Below, piece by piece: positions 42,557 through 51,455 of a DNA stretch of 64,000 bases. Each line of letters starts with the position of its first letter. Within the stretch, counting starts at the first letter, position 1. Below the pieces are notes generated by a model that had not been told where the DNA came from, made no database searches, and worked only from the letters and a program-made list of their open reading frames with translations. The DNA is from Bacteroidota bacterium (GTDB lineage Bacteria; Bacteroidota; Bacteroidia; SXHM01): contig CANJWH010000005.1 of assembly GCA_947478465.1 (NCBI GenBank), forward strand, positions 1 through 64,000, given 5' to 3'. The translations under genes and the position numbers were made by a program.

Positions 42557-43681
42557 ATGACTACCGAAACACTACTTGACCGCGCCCTAAATTTTGAGTT
42601 CCTCACTATTGAAGAAGGCATGTTCCTTTTCCAACAAGCAGCCCTGAGCGAACTGATGTTTGTTGCCAACGAGCTGCGCAAAAAACAAAAGCCCGATAAT
42701 AAAGTAACCTGGATAATAGACCGTAATGTAAACACCACCAATGTGTGCATTGCCAATTGCAAGTTCTGCAATTTCTATCGTATTCCCGGTCACCCCGAAA
42801 GTTACATTACCACCATTGAACAATACAAGCAAAAGATTGAAGAAACCTTTCGCTATGGTGGCGAACAACTTTTATTACAGGGTGGGCATCATCCCGAATT
42901 GGGTCTGAAATTTTACACCGATTTATTTCGTCAGATAAAAAGTCTTTACCCGAATTTAAAGCTGCATTCACTTGGTCCGCCCGAAGTGGCGCATATCAGC
43001 AAGCTGGAAGGGATTTCACATACTGAAACACTGAAAGCCTTGAAAGAATCAGGTTTGGATTCATTGCCCGGTGCAGGAGCAGAGATATTGAATGACCGTG
43101 TAAGGCGCATGATCTCCAAAGGCAAATGTGGAGGGCAGGAATGGCTGAATGTGATGCGTGCAGCACATCAACTGAACATTACCACATCCGCAACCATGAT
43201 GTTCGGACATATAGAAACCTTGTATGAACGCTTTGAACACTTGGTTTGGCTGCGCGAGGTGCAAAGCGAAAAACCAAAATATGCAAAAGGTTTTCTTGCT
43301 TTTATTCCCTGGCCTTTTCAGGATGATGGTACTTTGTTAAAACGTGTGAAAGGGATTTCCAATAATGTAAGCGCAGAAGAATACATCCGCATGATTGCTA
43401 TGAGCCGCATTATGCTGCCGAATGTGATTAACATTCAGGCTTCATGGCTTACAGTGGGAGAAAAAACCGCACAGATATGTCTTCATGCAGGAGCAAATGA
43501 TTTTGGTTCTATTATGATTGAAGAGAATGTAGTTTCGGTAGCAGGTGCCCCTCATCGTTTTACTTCAGAAGGAATTCAGAACGCCATTCGTGAAGCAGGA
43601 TTTGAGCCGCAACTAAGAACACAACAATACGAATACCGTGAGTTGCCTAAAGTTATGGAACAACAAGTAATCAACTATTAA
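42557..43681 (+). CDS. mqnC: Cyclic dehypoxanthinyl futalosine synthase
   Basis: MqnC is a radical SAM enzyme of the futalosine route to menaquinone; it cyclises dehypoxanthinyl futalosine. The 374 residues have the CxxxCxxC iron-sulfur motif CIANCKFC after RNVNTTN. Further MqnC markers are LLLQGGHHPELGLKFYTDL, SLGPPEVAHISK and SLPGAGAEILNDRVR. The C-terminal TSEGIQNAIREAGFEPQLRTQQYEY ends the family. It shows that this organism makes menaquinone from chorismate by the futalosine path. The other mqn genes are not in the window. The polyprenyl synthase at 20 kb could supply the side chain. Confidence 0.95.
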   Translation: MTTETLLDRALNFEFLTIEEGMFLFQQAALSELMFVANELRKKQKPDNKVTWIIDRNVNTTNVCIANCKFCNFYRIPGHPESYITTIEQYKQKIEETFRYGGEQLLLQGGHHPELGLKFYTDLFRQIKSLYPNLKLHSLGPPEVAHISKLEGISHTETLKALKESGLDSLPGAGAEILNDRVRRMISKGKCGGQEWLNVMRAAHQLNITTSATMMFGHIETLYERFEHLVWLREVQSEKPKYAKGFLAFIPWPFQDDGTLLKRVKGISNNVSAEEYIRMIAMSRIMLPNVINIQASWLTVGEKTAQICLHAGANDFGSIMIEENVVSVAGAPHRFTSEGIQNAIREAGFEPQLRTQQYEYRELPKVMEQQVINY

Positions 43682-43683
43682 AA

Positions 43684-43720
43684 CCTCACCCCTGACCCCT
43701 CTCCTTTAAAAGGAGAGGGG
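43684..43720. repeat. Hairpin repeat, second copy of the CCTCACCCCT family
   Basis: The 12-bp stem 43696-43707 with 43709-43720 follows the lead CCTCACCCCTGA. It matches the element at 38120-38157 and sits just after the mqnC stop, before the fad gene. Confidence 0.65.
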
Positions 43721-43738
43721 AAGGAAAAAACAAATACC

Positions 43739-45886
43739 ATGATAAACTACACCCTACTCGAAGACAGCATTGCACTCATCAGCTTTGATATGAAGAACGC
43801 AACGATGAATGTGCTCAACCAGGAATCAATTGCTGCTTTTGACGAAGCGTTTGATAAAGCTGTAAAAGATGCCAACGTGAAAGGCATTATTGTTACTTCC
43901 GATAAAAAAGAATTCATTGCCGGTGCGGATTTAAAAATGATTGCAGCTGTGAAAACGCCTGAACAGGTGATGGAGAAATCAGGTGTATTGCATAAGCTCT
44001 ACCGCAAGATGGAAACCTGCGGAAAACCTGTGGTTGCAGCTATCAACGGCACTGCATTGGGTGGAGGTTTTGAAATTTGTCTAGCTTCTCATTTCCGTAT
44101 TGCGGTTAATGATTCAAAAACACAAATCGGTTTGCCCGAAGTATTATTGGGTTTGCTTCCCGGTGCTGGAGGAACGCAACGTTTACCCCGCCTGATTGGT
44201 ATTGAACAGGCACTCCCTTTATTACTGGAAGGAAAAAAACTGCGCCCTGAACAGGCGCTTGAAAAAGGCCTGGTGAATAAACTGGTTGCTACAAAAGAAG
44301 AGTTAATTCCTGCTGCTGTGGAATGGATAAAAACAGTGGGTAAAAAAGTTCAGCCGTGGGATGATAAAGGATTTAAAATTCCGGGAGGAGGTGTGCAGAC
44401 ACCATCAGGAGTGCGTGTATTTATGGCCGGAAGCGCACTGTTACAAAAGAAAACATTTGGCAATTATCCTGCTCCTACTGCTATTATGAATTCGGTTTAT
44501 GAAGGTTTGCAACTGGATTTTGAAAGAGCACTGAAAGTGGAGATGCGTTATTTTACGCAATGCGCTATGTCGCAGGTGGCGAAGAATATGATACGCACAT
44601 TATTCTTTACTATGAATGCTGCTAATAGTGGTGCAGCACGACCAAAAGATGTTCCTGCAAATACACTTAGTAAAGTGGGAGTATTAGGTGCTGGAATGAT
44701 GGGAGCGGGCATTGCATATGTTTCAGCTGTTGCCGGTCTCAATGTTGTTTTGAAAGACCGTTCAATTGAAGATGCAGAAAAAGGAAAAGCATATTCGGTG
44801 AAGCTGCTGAATGAGAAAGTCAGCAAAGGTCACATGAGCAAAGAAAAAGCAGATGAAATTTTAGCACGCATTGTTACTACTGCCGACCCGAAAGCAGTGG
44901 AAGGCAGCGAGCTGATTATTGAAGCCGTTTTTGAAGACCGTGCGCTGAAAGCAAGCGTAACAAAAGAAACGGAAGCGGTGTTGGCACCAACAGCAGTATA
45001 TGCTTCCAATACTTCTACCTTGCCTATCACAGGACTGGCAGAAGCATCTGTTCGCCCTGAGAATTTTATCGGTATTCACTTCTTTTCACCCGTTGATAAA
45101 ATGCAATTAGTGGAAATTATTCTTGGAAAGAAAACTTCTCCATACGCGATTGCCATGGCAATTGATTATGTAAAACGCATTAAGAAAACACCTATTGTGG
45201 TGAATGACGGAAGAGCATTTTATACTTCACGTATTTTCTCTACTTACATTGCAGAAGGCCTGAACATGTTACAGGAAGGCATTGCTCCGGCATTAATTGA
45301 GAATGCAGGAAAAGCAGCAGGAATGCCGGTTGGGCCGCTTGCTGTTGCGGATGAGGTGAGCATTGAATTGATGTATAAAATCAACAAGCAAACGGAGAAA
45401 GATTTAGGAAAAGTAAATGAAGGAGCAGAAGCAAAAGTGGGTCGTTTGTTTATGGAAACACTTAACCGTCCAGGCAAAAAAGCAGGAAAAGGTTTTTATG
45501 AATACCCTACAGACGGAGGCAAAAAATATCTCTGGTCGGGATTGGCAGAGCATTTTCCTCTTGCAAAAGAACAACCCGATGTTGAGCTTTTGAAAAAGCG
45601 TTTGTTGCATTATCAGGCATTGAATGCCGTGAAATGTCTGGAAGAAAATGTATTGACTTCTCCGCGTGATGGAGACATCGGTTCTATCCTTGGCTGGGGC
45701 TTTCCGCCTTACACAGGTGGTATTTTCTCTTACATTGATATGATTGGTGTGCGACAGTTTGTTGAAGATTGTAAAACACTGGCAACCGCTTACGGTGCAC
45801 GTTTTAATCCCCCTGCTTTGCTGGAAGAGATGGCAAAGACAGGAAAGAAATTTTACGAAGAGAAAACAGAAAAGGCAGTAGCTTAA
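43739..45886 (+). CDS. Multifunctional fatty acid beta-oxidation enzyme (enoyl-CoA hydratase / 3-hydroxyacyl-CoA dehydrogenase)
   Basis: The 715-residue protein fuses two activities of beta-oxidation. The N-terminal crotonase domain has FIAGADLKMIAAV for the oxyanion hole, GTALGGGFEICLA and LPEVLLGLLPGAGGTQRLPRLIG, with the catalytic Glu residues in their usual places. From about residue 312 the dehydrogenase begins with the Rossmann motif KVGVLGAGMMGAGIAYVSA, followed by NTSTLPI and HFFSPVDKMQLVEII. The C-terminus has the tandem 3-hydroxyacyl-CoA dehydrogenase C domains. It acts in the cytoplasm on fatty acyl-CoA thioesters. The arrangement is that of FadB/FadJ; thiolase is not nearby. It is nine bases upstream of tyrS. 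Confidence 0.92.
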   Translation: MINYTLLEDSIALISFDMKNATMNVLNQESIAAFDEAFDKAVKDANVKGIIVTSDKKEFIAGADLKMIAAVKTPEQVMEKSGVLHKLYRKMETCGKPVVAAINGTALGGGFEICLASHFRIAVNDSKTQIGLPEVLLGLLPGAGGTQRLPRLIGIEQALPLLLEGKKLRPEQALEKGLVNKLVATKEELIPAAVEWIKTVGKKVQPWDDKGFKIPGGGVQTPSGVRVFMAGSALLQKKTFGNYPAPTAIMNSVYEGLQLDFERALKVEMRYFTQCAMSQVAKNMIRTLFFTMNAANSGAARPKDVPANTLSKVGVLGAGMMGAGIAYVSAVAGLNVVLKDRSIEDAEKGKAYSVKLLNEKVSKGHMSKEKADEILARIVTTADPKAVEGSELIIEAVFEDRALKASVTKETEAVLAPTAVYASNTSTLPITGLAEASVRPENFIGIHFFSPVDKMQLVEIILGKKTSPYAIAMAIDYVKRIKKTPIVVNDGRAFYTSRIFSTYIAEGLNMLQEGIAPALIENAGKAAGMPVGPLAVADEVSIELMYKINKQTEKDLGKVNEGAEAKVGRLFMETLNRPGKKAGKGFYEYPTDGGKKYLWSGLAEHFPLAKEQPDVELLKKRLLHYQALNAVKCLEENVLTSPRDGDIGSILGWGFPPYTGGIFSYIDMIGVRQFVEDCKTLATAYGARFNPPALLEEMAKTGKKFYEEKTEKAVA

Positions 45887-45895
45887 GATATACGT

Positions 45896-47167
45896 ATGAA
45901 CTTTGTTGAAGAACTGAAATGGCGCGGCATGTTGCAGGACATCATGCCCGGAACAGAAGAATTACTGAATAAAGAAATGGTGAGCGGCTACATCGGCTTT
46001 GACCCAACTTCTGATTCATTAGGTGTCGGGAATCTGGTGCAGATAATGACTTTGCTGCATTTTCAACGTTGCGGACATAAGCCGATTGCATTGGTTGGCG
46101 GTGCAACCGGAATGGTAGGTGACCCGAGCGGAAAATCACAAGAGAGAAATTTGCTGAACGAAGAAACATTGAACCACAATCTTTCTTCGCAGAAAAAACA
46201 ACTGGAGAAATTTCTTGATTTCAATTGCGGTAAAAACTCAGCAGAGATTGTCAACAATTATGACTGGTTTAAGAATTTTACCTTTCTTGATTTTATCCGT
46301 GATGTGGGAAAACACATTTCCGTGAACTATATGATGGCAAAAGATTCGGTGCAGAACCGATTGGAAACCGGAATGTCATTCACAGAGTTTTCATACCAGT
46401 TGGTGCAGGGCTATGATTTTTACTGGCTTTGGAAAAATAAAGGAATCAAATTGCAGATGGGTGGCAGCGACCAGTGGGGAAACATAGTTACAGGAACAGA
46501 ACTCATCCGCAGAAAAGATGCAGGAGAAGCATTTGCGCTTACTACACCTTTGATTAAAAAAGCAGACGGAACCAAATTCGGAAAAACAGAAAGCGGCAAT
46601 GTATGGCTGGATGCGAAGAAAACTTCTGCCTATAAATTTTACCAGTTCTGGCTTAATGCCAGCGATTCAGATGTTGCTACGTACATCCGTATTTTCTCTT
46701 TGAAAACAAGAGAAGAAGTGGAAGCATTAGAAGCAGAGCACAAAACAGAACCGCATTTGCGCAAATTGCAGAAAGCACTTGCTGATGAAATCACCACACG
46801 TGTGCATTCTGCTGAAGCATTGCAACGTGCCAAGGAAACTACCGATATACTTTTTGGTTCTTCATTTGAAGATTTTAAAAAGCTGTCAGGAGATGAAATT
46901 GAAGATGCGTTTGATGCTGATACAACATTCTCGGTTGATGCAAATTTATTTGCAGAAGGAATTGATGTTGTGAGTTTGCTTGGTGAAAAAGCTGCTGTGT
47001 TTCCATCAAAAGGTGAAGCACGGAAAACTATACAAGGCAATGGAGCCAGCATAAACAAAGAGAAAATAGCTTTAGATAAAAAGATTACTGCTTTTGATCT
47101 GCTATACAACAAATACCTTTTGGTGCAGAAAGGGAAGAAGACTTATTTTTTGGTGAAGGCAGCGTAA
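45896..47167 (+). CDS. tyrS: Tyrosyl-tRNA synthetase
   Basis: This class I enzyme charges tRNA-Tyr. The 423 residues carry [18 protein letters not shown] near residue 35, where most family members have a HIGH-like motif (SLHxGHL). Here both His positions are replaced (Gly and Asn). The KMSKS-equivalent is KFGKT in [14 protein letters not shown], as usual for Tyr[11 protein letters not shown] and GYDFYWL are also typical, and an S4 RNA-binding domain ends the protein ([19 protein letters not shown]). It follows the beta-oxidation gene by nine bases. Confidence 0.95.
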   Translation: MNFVEELKWRGMLQDIMPGTEELLNKEMVSGYIGFDPTSDSLGVGNLVQIMTLLHFQRCGHKPIALVGGATGMVGDPSGKSQERNLLNEETLNHNLSSQKKQLEKFLDFNCGKNSAEIVNNYDWFKNFTFLDFIRDVGKHISVNYMMAKDSVQNRLETGMSFTEFSYQLVQGYDFYWLWKNKGIKLQMGGSDQWGNIVTGTELIRRKDAGEAFALTTPLIKKADGTKFGKTESGNVWLDAKKTSAYKFYQFWLNASDSDVATYIRIFSLKTREEVEALEAEHKTEPHLRKLQKALADEITTRVHSAEALQRAKETTDILFGSSFEDFKKLSGDEIEDAFDADTTFSVDANLFAEGIDVVSLLGEKAAVFPSKGEARKTIQGNGASINKEKIALDKKITAFDLLYNKYLLVQKGKKTYFLVKAA

Positions 47168-48160
47168 TTACTGCACCAATAAGTTACACCCGCGCAAATC
47201 AGAATTATCAAACCTTCCGCTTACTTCAAAGCTTCCATCATTGTGACGTATTCCTAAATCCTGTGTCGCAATAAACGAACAGGAATTAATGTTGGCTAAG
47301 TCAATCACATTAATGCCGCCTGTTTTTCCGCGGTCAAGAATTTTCAAGGGGTCGTTCACATCTCTAACCAAAACTTTCATCCAGGGAGGACATTGAAAAA
47401 TTCCATTCCCTTTTGAGTAAGCCTGTGAAAGTAATTCTGTCATTCCGTATTCGGAATGAATAACGTTAACTCCAAATTTTTCGCACAGGATTTGATGTAA
47501 TTCTTCGCGCAGTAATTCTTTACGTTTTCCTTTCATACCACCTGTTTCCATGACAATAAGTTCTTCGGAAAGAGGAGCAGATAATAGTTCTGCTAAGTCA
47601 AGTAAAGCATACGTAACACCAAGCAGAATTACTTTTTGTCCTTTTGCAAGAAGCGATTTTAGTTTTTCTGAAAGCTCATTTAAGTTATGGAGATAAAACC
47701 CACTGTCATGATTTCTACTCCTCTTTATTAAATCATCAACCATGTAAACCAATGATGAGCCTTCGCGCTCCAGGTAGGAGGGAAGTAAGGCGAGTAAACA
47801 ATACTCTTCTATATTGCCGTAAAATAATTCAAACCCTTTTCTGAAACTTTCTTCGTAAATAGAAATATCGGCAACGTAGTGTTTGCCTTGAACAGAACTT
47901 GTTGTGCCGCTGCTGGTGAAGATTTTTGATGGAAGCTTATCGACTACGCTCGAAGTGACAGTGTGTGTTTTGAAAAATTCAATCGGCAAAAATGGAATAT
48001 CATTTACTGATATTATTTCTGCAGGATTGATTTTCAGAACATCACAAAATTGCCTGTAAACAAGGCAATGTTCGTGCTGTAAACGAAAAACGGCTAAAGC
48101 AGTCTCTTCAAAATCGCTCTCGGTTTTTATTGCCAATATTTTCTCTGTTAGCGTGCTCAA
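47168..48160 (-). CDS. LuxE-like acyl-protein synthetase family protein
   Basis: The 330-residue protein belongs to the adenylate-forming LuxE family (acyl-protein synthetase). LuxE in luminous bacteria activates fatty acids, but here there are no luxC, luxD or luxAB genes. Characteristic segments are IPFLPIEFFKTHTV, FTSSGTTSSVQGKHYV (the ST-rich P-loop-like stretch), YMVDDLIKRS and GMTELLSQAYSKGNGIFQCPPWMKV. Orphan members occur beside surface polysaccharide or lipid genes, so acyl activation for an envelope product is a guess. It is convergent with tyrS, with no bases between the two stops. Confidence 0.85.
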   Translation of the reverse strand: MSTLTEKILAIKTESDFEETALAVFRLQHEHCLVYRQFCDVLKINPAEIISVNDIPFLPIEFFKTHTVTSSVVDKLPSKIFTSSGTTSSVQGKHYVADISIYEESFRKGFELFYGNIEEYCLLALLPSYLEREGSSLVYMVDDLIKRSRNHDSGFYLHNLNELSEKLKSLLAKGQKVILLGVTYALLDLAELLSAPLSEELIVMETGGMKGKRKELLREELHQILCEKFGVNVIHSEYGMTELLSQAYSKGNGIFQCPPWMKVLVRDVNDPLKILDRGKTGGINVIDLANINSCSFIATQDLGIRHNDGSFEVSGRFDNSDLRGCNLLVQ

Positions 48161-48182
48161 ATCTGTTTAGCGTTAAAATTCT

Positions 48183-48190
48183 TATTTTTG
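48183..48190 (+). promoter_or_regulatory. -7 promoter element TATTTTTG, four bases before an ATG
   Basis: An exact TAnnTTTG match ending at 48190 with the ATG at 48195, again predicting a leaderless or near-leaderless transcript. Confidence 0.45.
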
Positions 48191-48194
48191 CTTA

Positions 48195-48704
48195 ATGAAT
48201 AAGAATTCAAAAGTAAGTTTATTTGTCTTGTTTCTGTTGGTTGTTGCTTTCTCTTCGTGCCTGAAAAGAAATGATTTTCCTGACGAACCACAGATAGAAT
48301 ACCTTGATTTTGTGAAGTATCAGAATACACAAGGCAAAGATTCTATTGGTATATTAAAGTTCAAATTTACGGATGGAGATGGTGATATAGGTCTTGACCA
48401 ACAGGATACTTTTCCACCTTTTGATGAAGGCAGTCTGTATTACTATAATTTTTACGTGAAGTATTTTGAGAAACAGAATGGTGAATTTGTAGAAGTTGTG
48501 CTTGCGCAACCTAACAATTCGCGCATTCCAAATATTACCCCCGAAGGGCAAAACAAAACGCTGGAAGGAGAAATTGAAATAGCGCTTTACATCAATAATC
48601 CGCTTTCAAATTTTGACACGATAAAATTCGAAGCTTATATTTTTGACCGCGCATTACATCAAAGTAATACTATTGAAACATCTGAGATAGTGGTGGAAAA
48701 GTAG
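48195..48704 (+). CDS. Hypothetical lipoprotein
   Basis: The 169-residue protein has a lipoprotein signal with a Cys near residue 22 (FSSCLKRN). The mature portion has FKFTDGDGDIGL, a Ca-binding-like acidic loop, and repeated beta-strands (GEIEIALYINNPLS, IKFEAYIFDRAL). It resembles a family of Bacteroidota lipoproteins with one or two beta-sandwich domains. Function unknown. It diverges from the LuxE-like gene and precedes the polysaccharide cluster. Confidence 0.72.
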   Translation: MNKNSKVSLFVLFLLVVAFSSCLKRNDFPDEPQIEYLDFVKYQNTQGKDSIGILKFKFTDGDGDIGLDQQDTFPPFDEGSLYYYNFYVKYFEKQNGEFVEVVLAQPNNSRIPNITPEGQNKTLEGEIEIALYINNPLSNFDTIKFEAYIFDRALHQSNTIETSEIVVEK

Positions 48705-48749
48705 CTTAGTTTGATATTTCCCTTTTGTAATTTCAGATGATACGTTCAC

Positions 48750-50039
48750 ATGAGTAAAAACACAGTAGTGATGTTTTCTATGTGGGCGCCCGATTCACCT
48801 ACTCCTATTGCTCACCGGTTGGATAAAATTATAAGATGTCTTAATGATGAAGGAGTTGAAGTTATTCTGGTTTCTTTCTACAAGAGTAAAATAGATTTTA
48901 AGCATAATATATACCGCCATTATTCGCTTGAGCGGATTCTTCCTTTTTTAAAAAGGCTTACGAATATTAGAAATAATGAAGAGCAGGCAAATGTTTCAGA
49001 ACTAAAGAGTGTTTCATTTTTCTCAGGAGTAAAGCAATTTTTTGCTGCAATAACAAGATGTTTATTTGCCCCTGACATCAACATTATTTTTGCACTTCCT
49101 ACTGCATTTCTCCTTGTTTTGGCAATTCTCAGACACAGAGCCAAGTATGTATTCTCAGTTACAAATCCAGCCAGCTTTGCTTGTGCAGGGAGTTTTACAG
49201 GTTGGTTGCTGAGGCGCAATGTTATTACAGATCTTGGCGATCTTTGGTATGTTATAAAAGAGCCTCGCCTGAATTTTAAATTTGAAAAAAGATTTCACAG
49301 ATGGCTGGAAAGATCAACTGTTCAGCGTTCCAATCTGGTTACGTTTGCTTATCCTGAACTAATGGAATTGTTTAGCGCTCAGTATCCTGAACTACATTGC
49401 AAAATGAGGGTAATGGAACAAGGTTATGACGGAAATTTTATTTCACCCGTTAAGATGCAGTCGAAAAAAAATAATGTCTTTACCATCGGCTATTTCGGAA
49501 GTTTAAGGATGAACGAACAATACAAATCTTTCCTTTCAGTGCTTGAAGGCTTTAATGATCTTTTGAAAGAAAATCCTCAACTTAAGCCACAAGTAAAAAT
49601 GTTATTAGCCGGAAGTATTTCAGATGAATTTTTACAGAAAATAAATTCACCTGAAATTTCTGATAATTGCAACTATCTTGGTTATTTACGTGCAGGAGAG
49701 CTTGAGTCAAAAATGGAAGAATGCGATGCTTTTATTGTAGTAACAGGAGCAAAGGAAATTCCATTTTCATATCTGGTTCCTCAGAAACTTTATATGTATA
49801 TGCCTTACAAAAAACCGATTATTTATGTAGGTTATGCAGGCAAACAATTACAGAGGCTGAAAACGCTATTTCCACCCGTATATCCTTTTTCACCGGAGGA
49901 TACAGATGGAATAAAAATCTGTTTGCAGAAATTGATTAAAGGAGAATTTTCAGATGTTACTATTGATGACACTCAGCTCCTGAAACTTGATTTTCGCAAT
50001 CAGTTTAAATCAGCTTTTGCCGGTTATTTTAAATCCTGA
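48750..50039 (+). CDS. Glycosyltransferase (GT-B fold, family 4-like)
   Basis: The 429-residue protein opens the polysaccharide cluster. The N-terminal half has VVMFSMWAPDSPTPIAHRLDKII and hydrophobic strands INIIFALPTAFLL. The C-terminal half has GYFGSLRMNEQYKSF, MLLAGSISDEF and ECDAFIVVTGAKEIPFSYLVPQKLYMYM, which is the donor-binding site of GT-B enzymes. The donor and acceptor sugars are not readable. It likely acts at the cytoplasmic face of the membrane. Its stop overlaps the convergent flippase by 11 bases. Confidence 0.8.
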   Translation: MSKNTVVMFSMWAPDSPTPIAHRLDKIIRCLNDEGVEVILVSFYKSKIDFKHNIYRHYSLERILPFLKRLTNIRNNEEQANVSELKSVSFFSGVKQFFAAITRCLFAPDINIIFALPTAFLLVLAILRHRAKYVFSVTNPASFACAGSFTGWLLRRNVITDLGDLWYVIKEPRLNFKFEKRFHRWLERSTVQRSNLVTFAYPELMELFSAQYPELHCKMRVMEQGYDGNFISPVKMQSKKNNVFTIGYFGSLRMNEQYKSFLSVLEGFNDLLKENPQLKPQVKMLLAGSISDEFLQKINSPEISDNCNYLGYLRAGELESKMEECDAFIVVTGAKEIPFSYLVPQKLYMYMPYKKPIIYVGYAGKQLQRLKTLFPPVYPFSPEDTDGIKICLQKLIKGEFSDVTIDDTQLLKLDFRNQFKSAFAGYFKS

Positions 50040-51351
50040 GTTTCTTTTCCAGAAAAGGAATATAAAGCGCATTTAATTTCATTGCTCTTCTCAGGTAAAC
50101 GGCAGCAATAATTGTCCATGCTGTAGAAGTAAGCATAGTTGAAAACGCTGCACCGTTAATACCCCACAACGGAACAAAAATGAGGTTCAGCACAATGTTT
50201 ATTATAAAAACAGCCAGCGCAATATTCTGATCAATTTTTTGTTTGCCAATCATTGAAAGTATGGGTAGTCGTCCTCCCAGAATTGCGGCTAACCTGGCAA
50301 GCGAAAGAAGGATGAGTGCTATGCTTCCTTCTTTAAATTCAGCTCCGAAAATATTCAGAACAGGAGCAGCCAAAAGTATAATTCCAACTATTGCGGGAAA
50401 TGTTGACCAGAAAACCAGTTTGTTTGCTTTGTCAATTGCATTCTGTAGGCCCTCATGGTCGTTCTTATTATTTAAAATGGCAAAGTCCGGTGCAGAAACA
50501 CCACCAACTGCTACTATAGAAAGCGTAAGAAACATTGATATTCTGAAAGCAATATTGTAAACACCTACTTCTGATTCGGTTCGGAACATTCCGAGAATCA
50601 GCGTGTCGGTCCAAACCATCAGGTAGAACAGTGAGTTGGCAAGCATCATTGGAAAACCTTGCTGAATAATACTTTTATAATCCAACCACTTCTCTCCGGC
50701 AGTTTTAAAAAAGGACAGTTGTTTCATAACCATTACACCACTGATAAGCCAACTTAAACTGACTGCTGAAATATAAACTTCAATTAAATAGTCGTTTCTA
50801 AAAAGCAGATTTGAAATAAGCAATGCCGGCATTGCAAACAGCCATACACATGCATTTCTGAAAAAGGAAGAAAACACGGGATACTTAATTCCTTTCATGG
50901 CTTCAGAGTTAAGCAGCAGCATATTCATAGGAATAATTGCAAGTGAAATAATTCTGAGTTGAGTTATAAGCTCCGGATTTTTAAAGAAGTTGATTGCAAT
51001 GATATCGCTTAAGAAAAACAACAGACAGGAAAATATAGCACCCGATAAAAATGTGATTACTACTGATTTGAAATAAATGTCTTTTACCCTGCTCATGCTT
51101 TTTGAATGCTCTTCAGCTACAAGCTTTACAATCAGTGTATCTAAGCCAATGCGACTAAAGACACACAGAAGCTGTAACACAGTAAGACATAACGTAAATT
51201 GCCCCCAAACACTACTTCCGTAGTAGTTTCCGGCAATCATAGCAAAGAAAAAATTGAGTGAAACACCGCCAACATTCATTAAAAAAAATGCTGCGCTGCC
51301 TTTAATTAGTGATTGTGAATGGCTATAAAATCCTGTTAATATTTTAATCAT
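50029..51351 (-). CDS. Wzx-type polysaccharide flippase
   Basis: This 440-residue integral membrane protein has about twelve to fourteen predicted helices and belongs to the MATE/MOP exporter superfamily. The N-terminal segment LIKGSAAFFLMNVGGVSLNFFFAMIAGNYYG is the typical first repeat, with SIALILLSLARLAAILGGRL and INIVLNLIFVPLWGINGAAFSTML further on. It should move lipid-linked saccharides across the inner membrane. It runs opposite to its neighbours and overlaps the upstream glycosyltransferase end. Near-consensus -7 motif TATTTTCG lies about 20 bases upstream. Confidence 0.85.
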   Translation of the reverse strand: MIKILTGFYSHSQSLIKGSAAFFLMNVGGVSLNFFFAMIAGNYYGSSVWGQFTLCLTVLQLLCVFSRIGLDTLIVKLVAEEHSKSMSRVKDIYFKSVVITFLSGAIFSCLLFFLSDIIAINFFKNPELITQLRIISLAIIPMNMLLLNSEAMKGIKYPVFSSFFRNACVWLFAMPALLISNLLFRNDYLIEVYISAVSLSWLISGVMVMKQLSFFKTAGEKWLDYKSIIQQGFPMMLANSLFYLMVWTDTLILGMFRTESEVGVYNIAFRISMFLTLSIVAVGGVSAPDFAILNNKNDHEGLQNAIDKANKLVFWSTFPAIVGIILLAAPVLNIFGAEFKEGSIALILLSLARLAAILGGRLPILSMIGKQKIDQNIALAVFIINIVLNLIFVPLWGINGAAFSTMLTSTAWTIIAAVYLRRAMKLNALYIPFLEKKLRI

Positions 51352-51418
51352 TAAACTAATTGAAGAGGCGCGAAAATAACCAATTTTGCACCTTAAGGCG
51401 GTAAACGTTTAAGGAATG

Positions 51419-51426
51419 TATTTTTG
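51419..51426 (+). promoter_or_regulatory. -7 promoter element TATTTTTG for the ligase/polymerase operon
   Basis: An exact TAnnTTTG match 29 bases before the ATG at 51456. Confidence 0.45.
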
Positions 51427-51455
51427 CAAACATAATCAGGAATTAAAAGAGCGAG

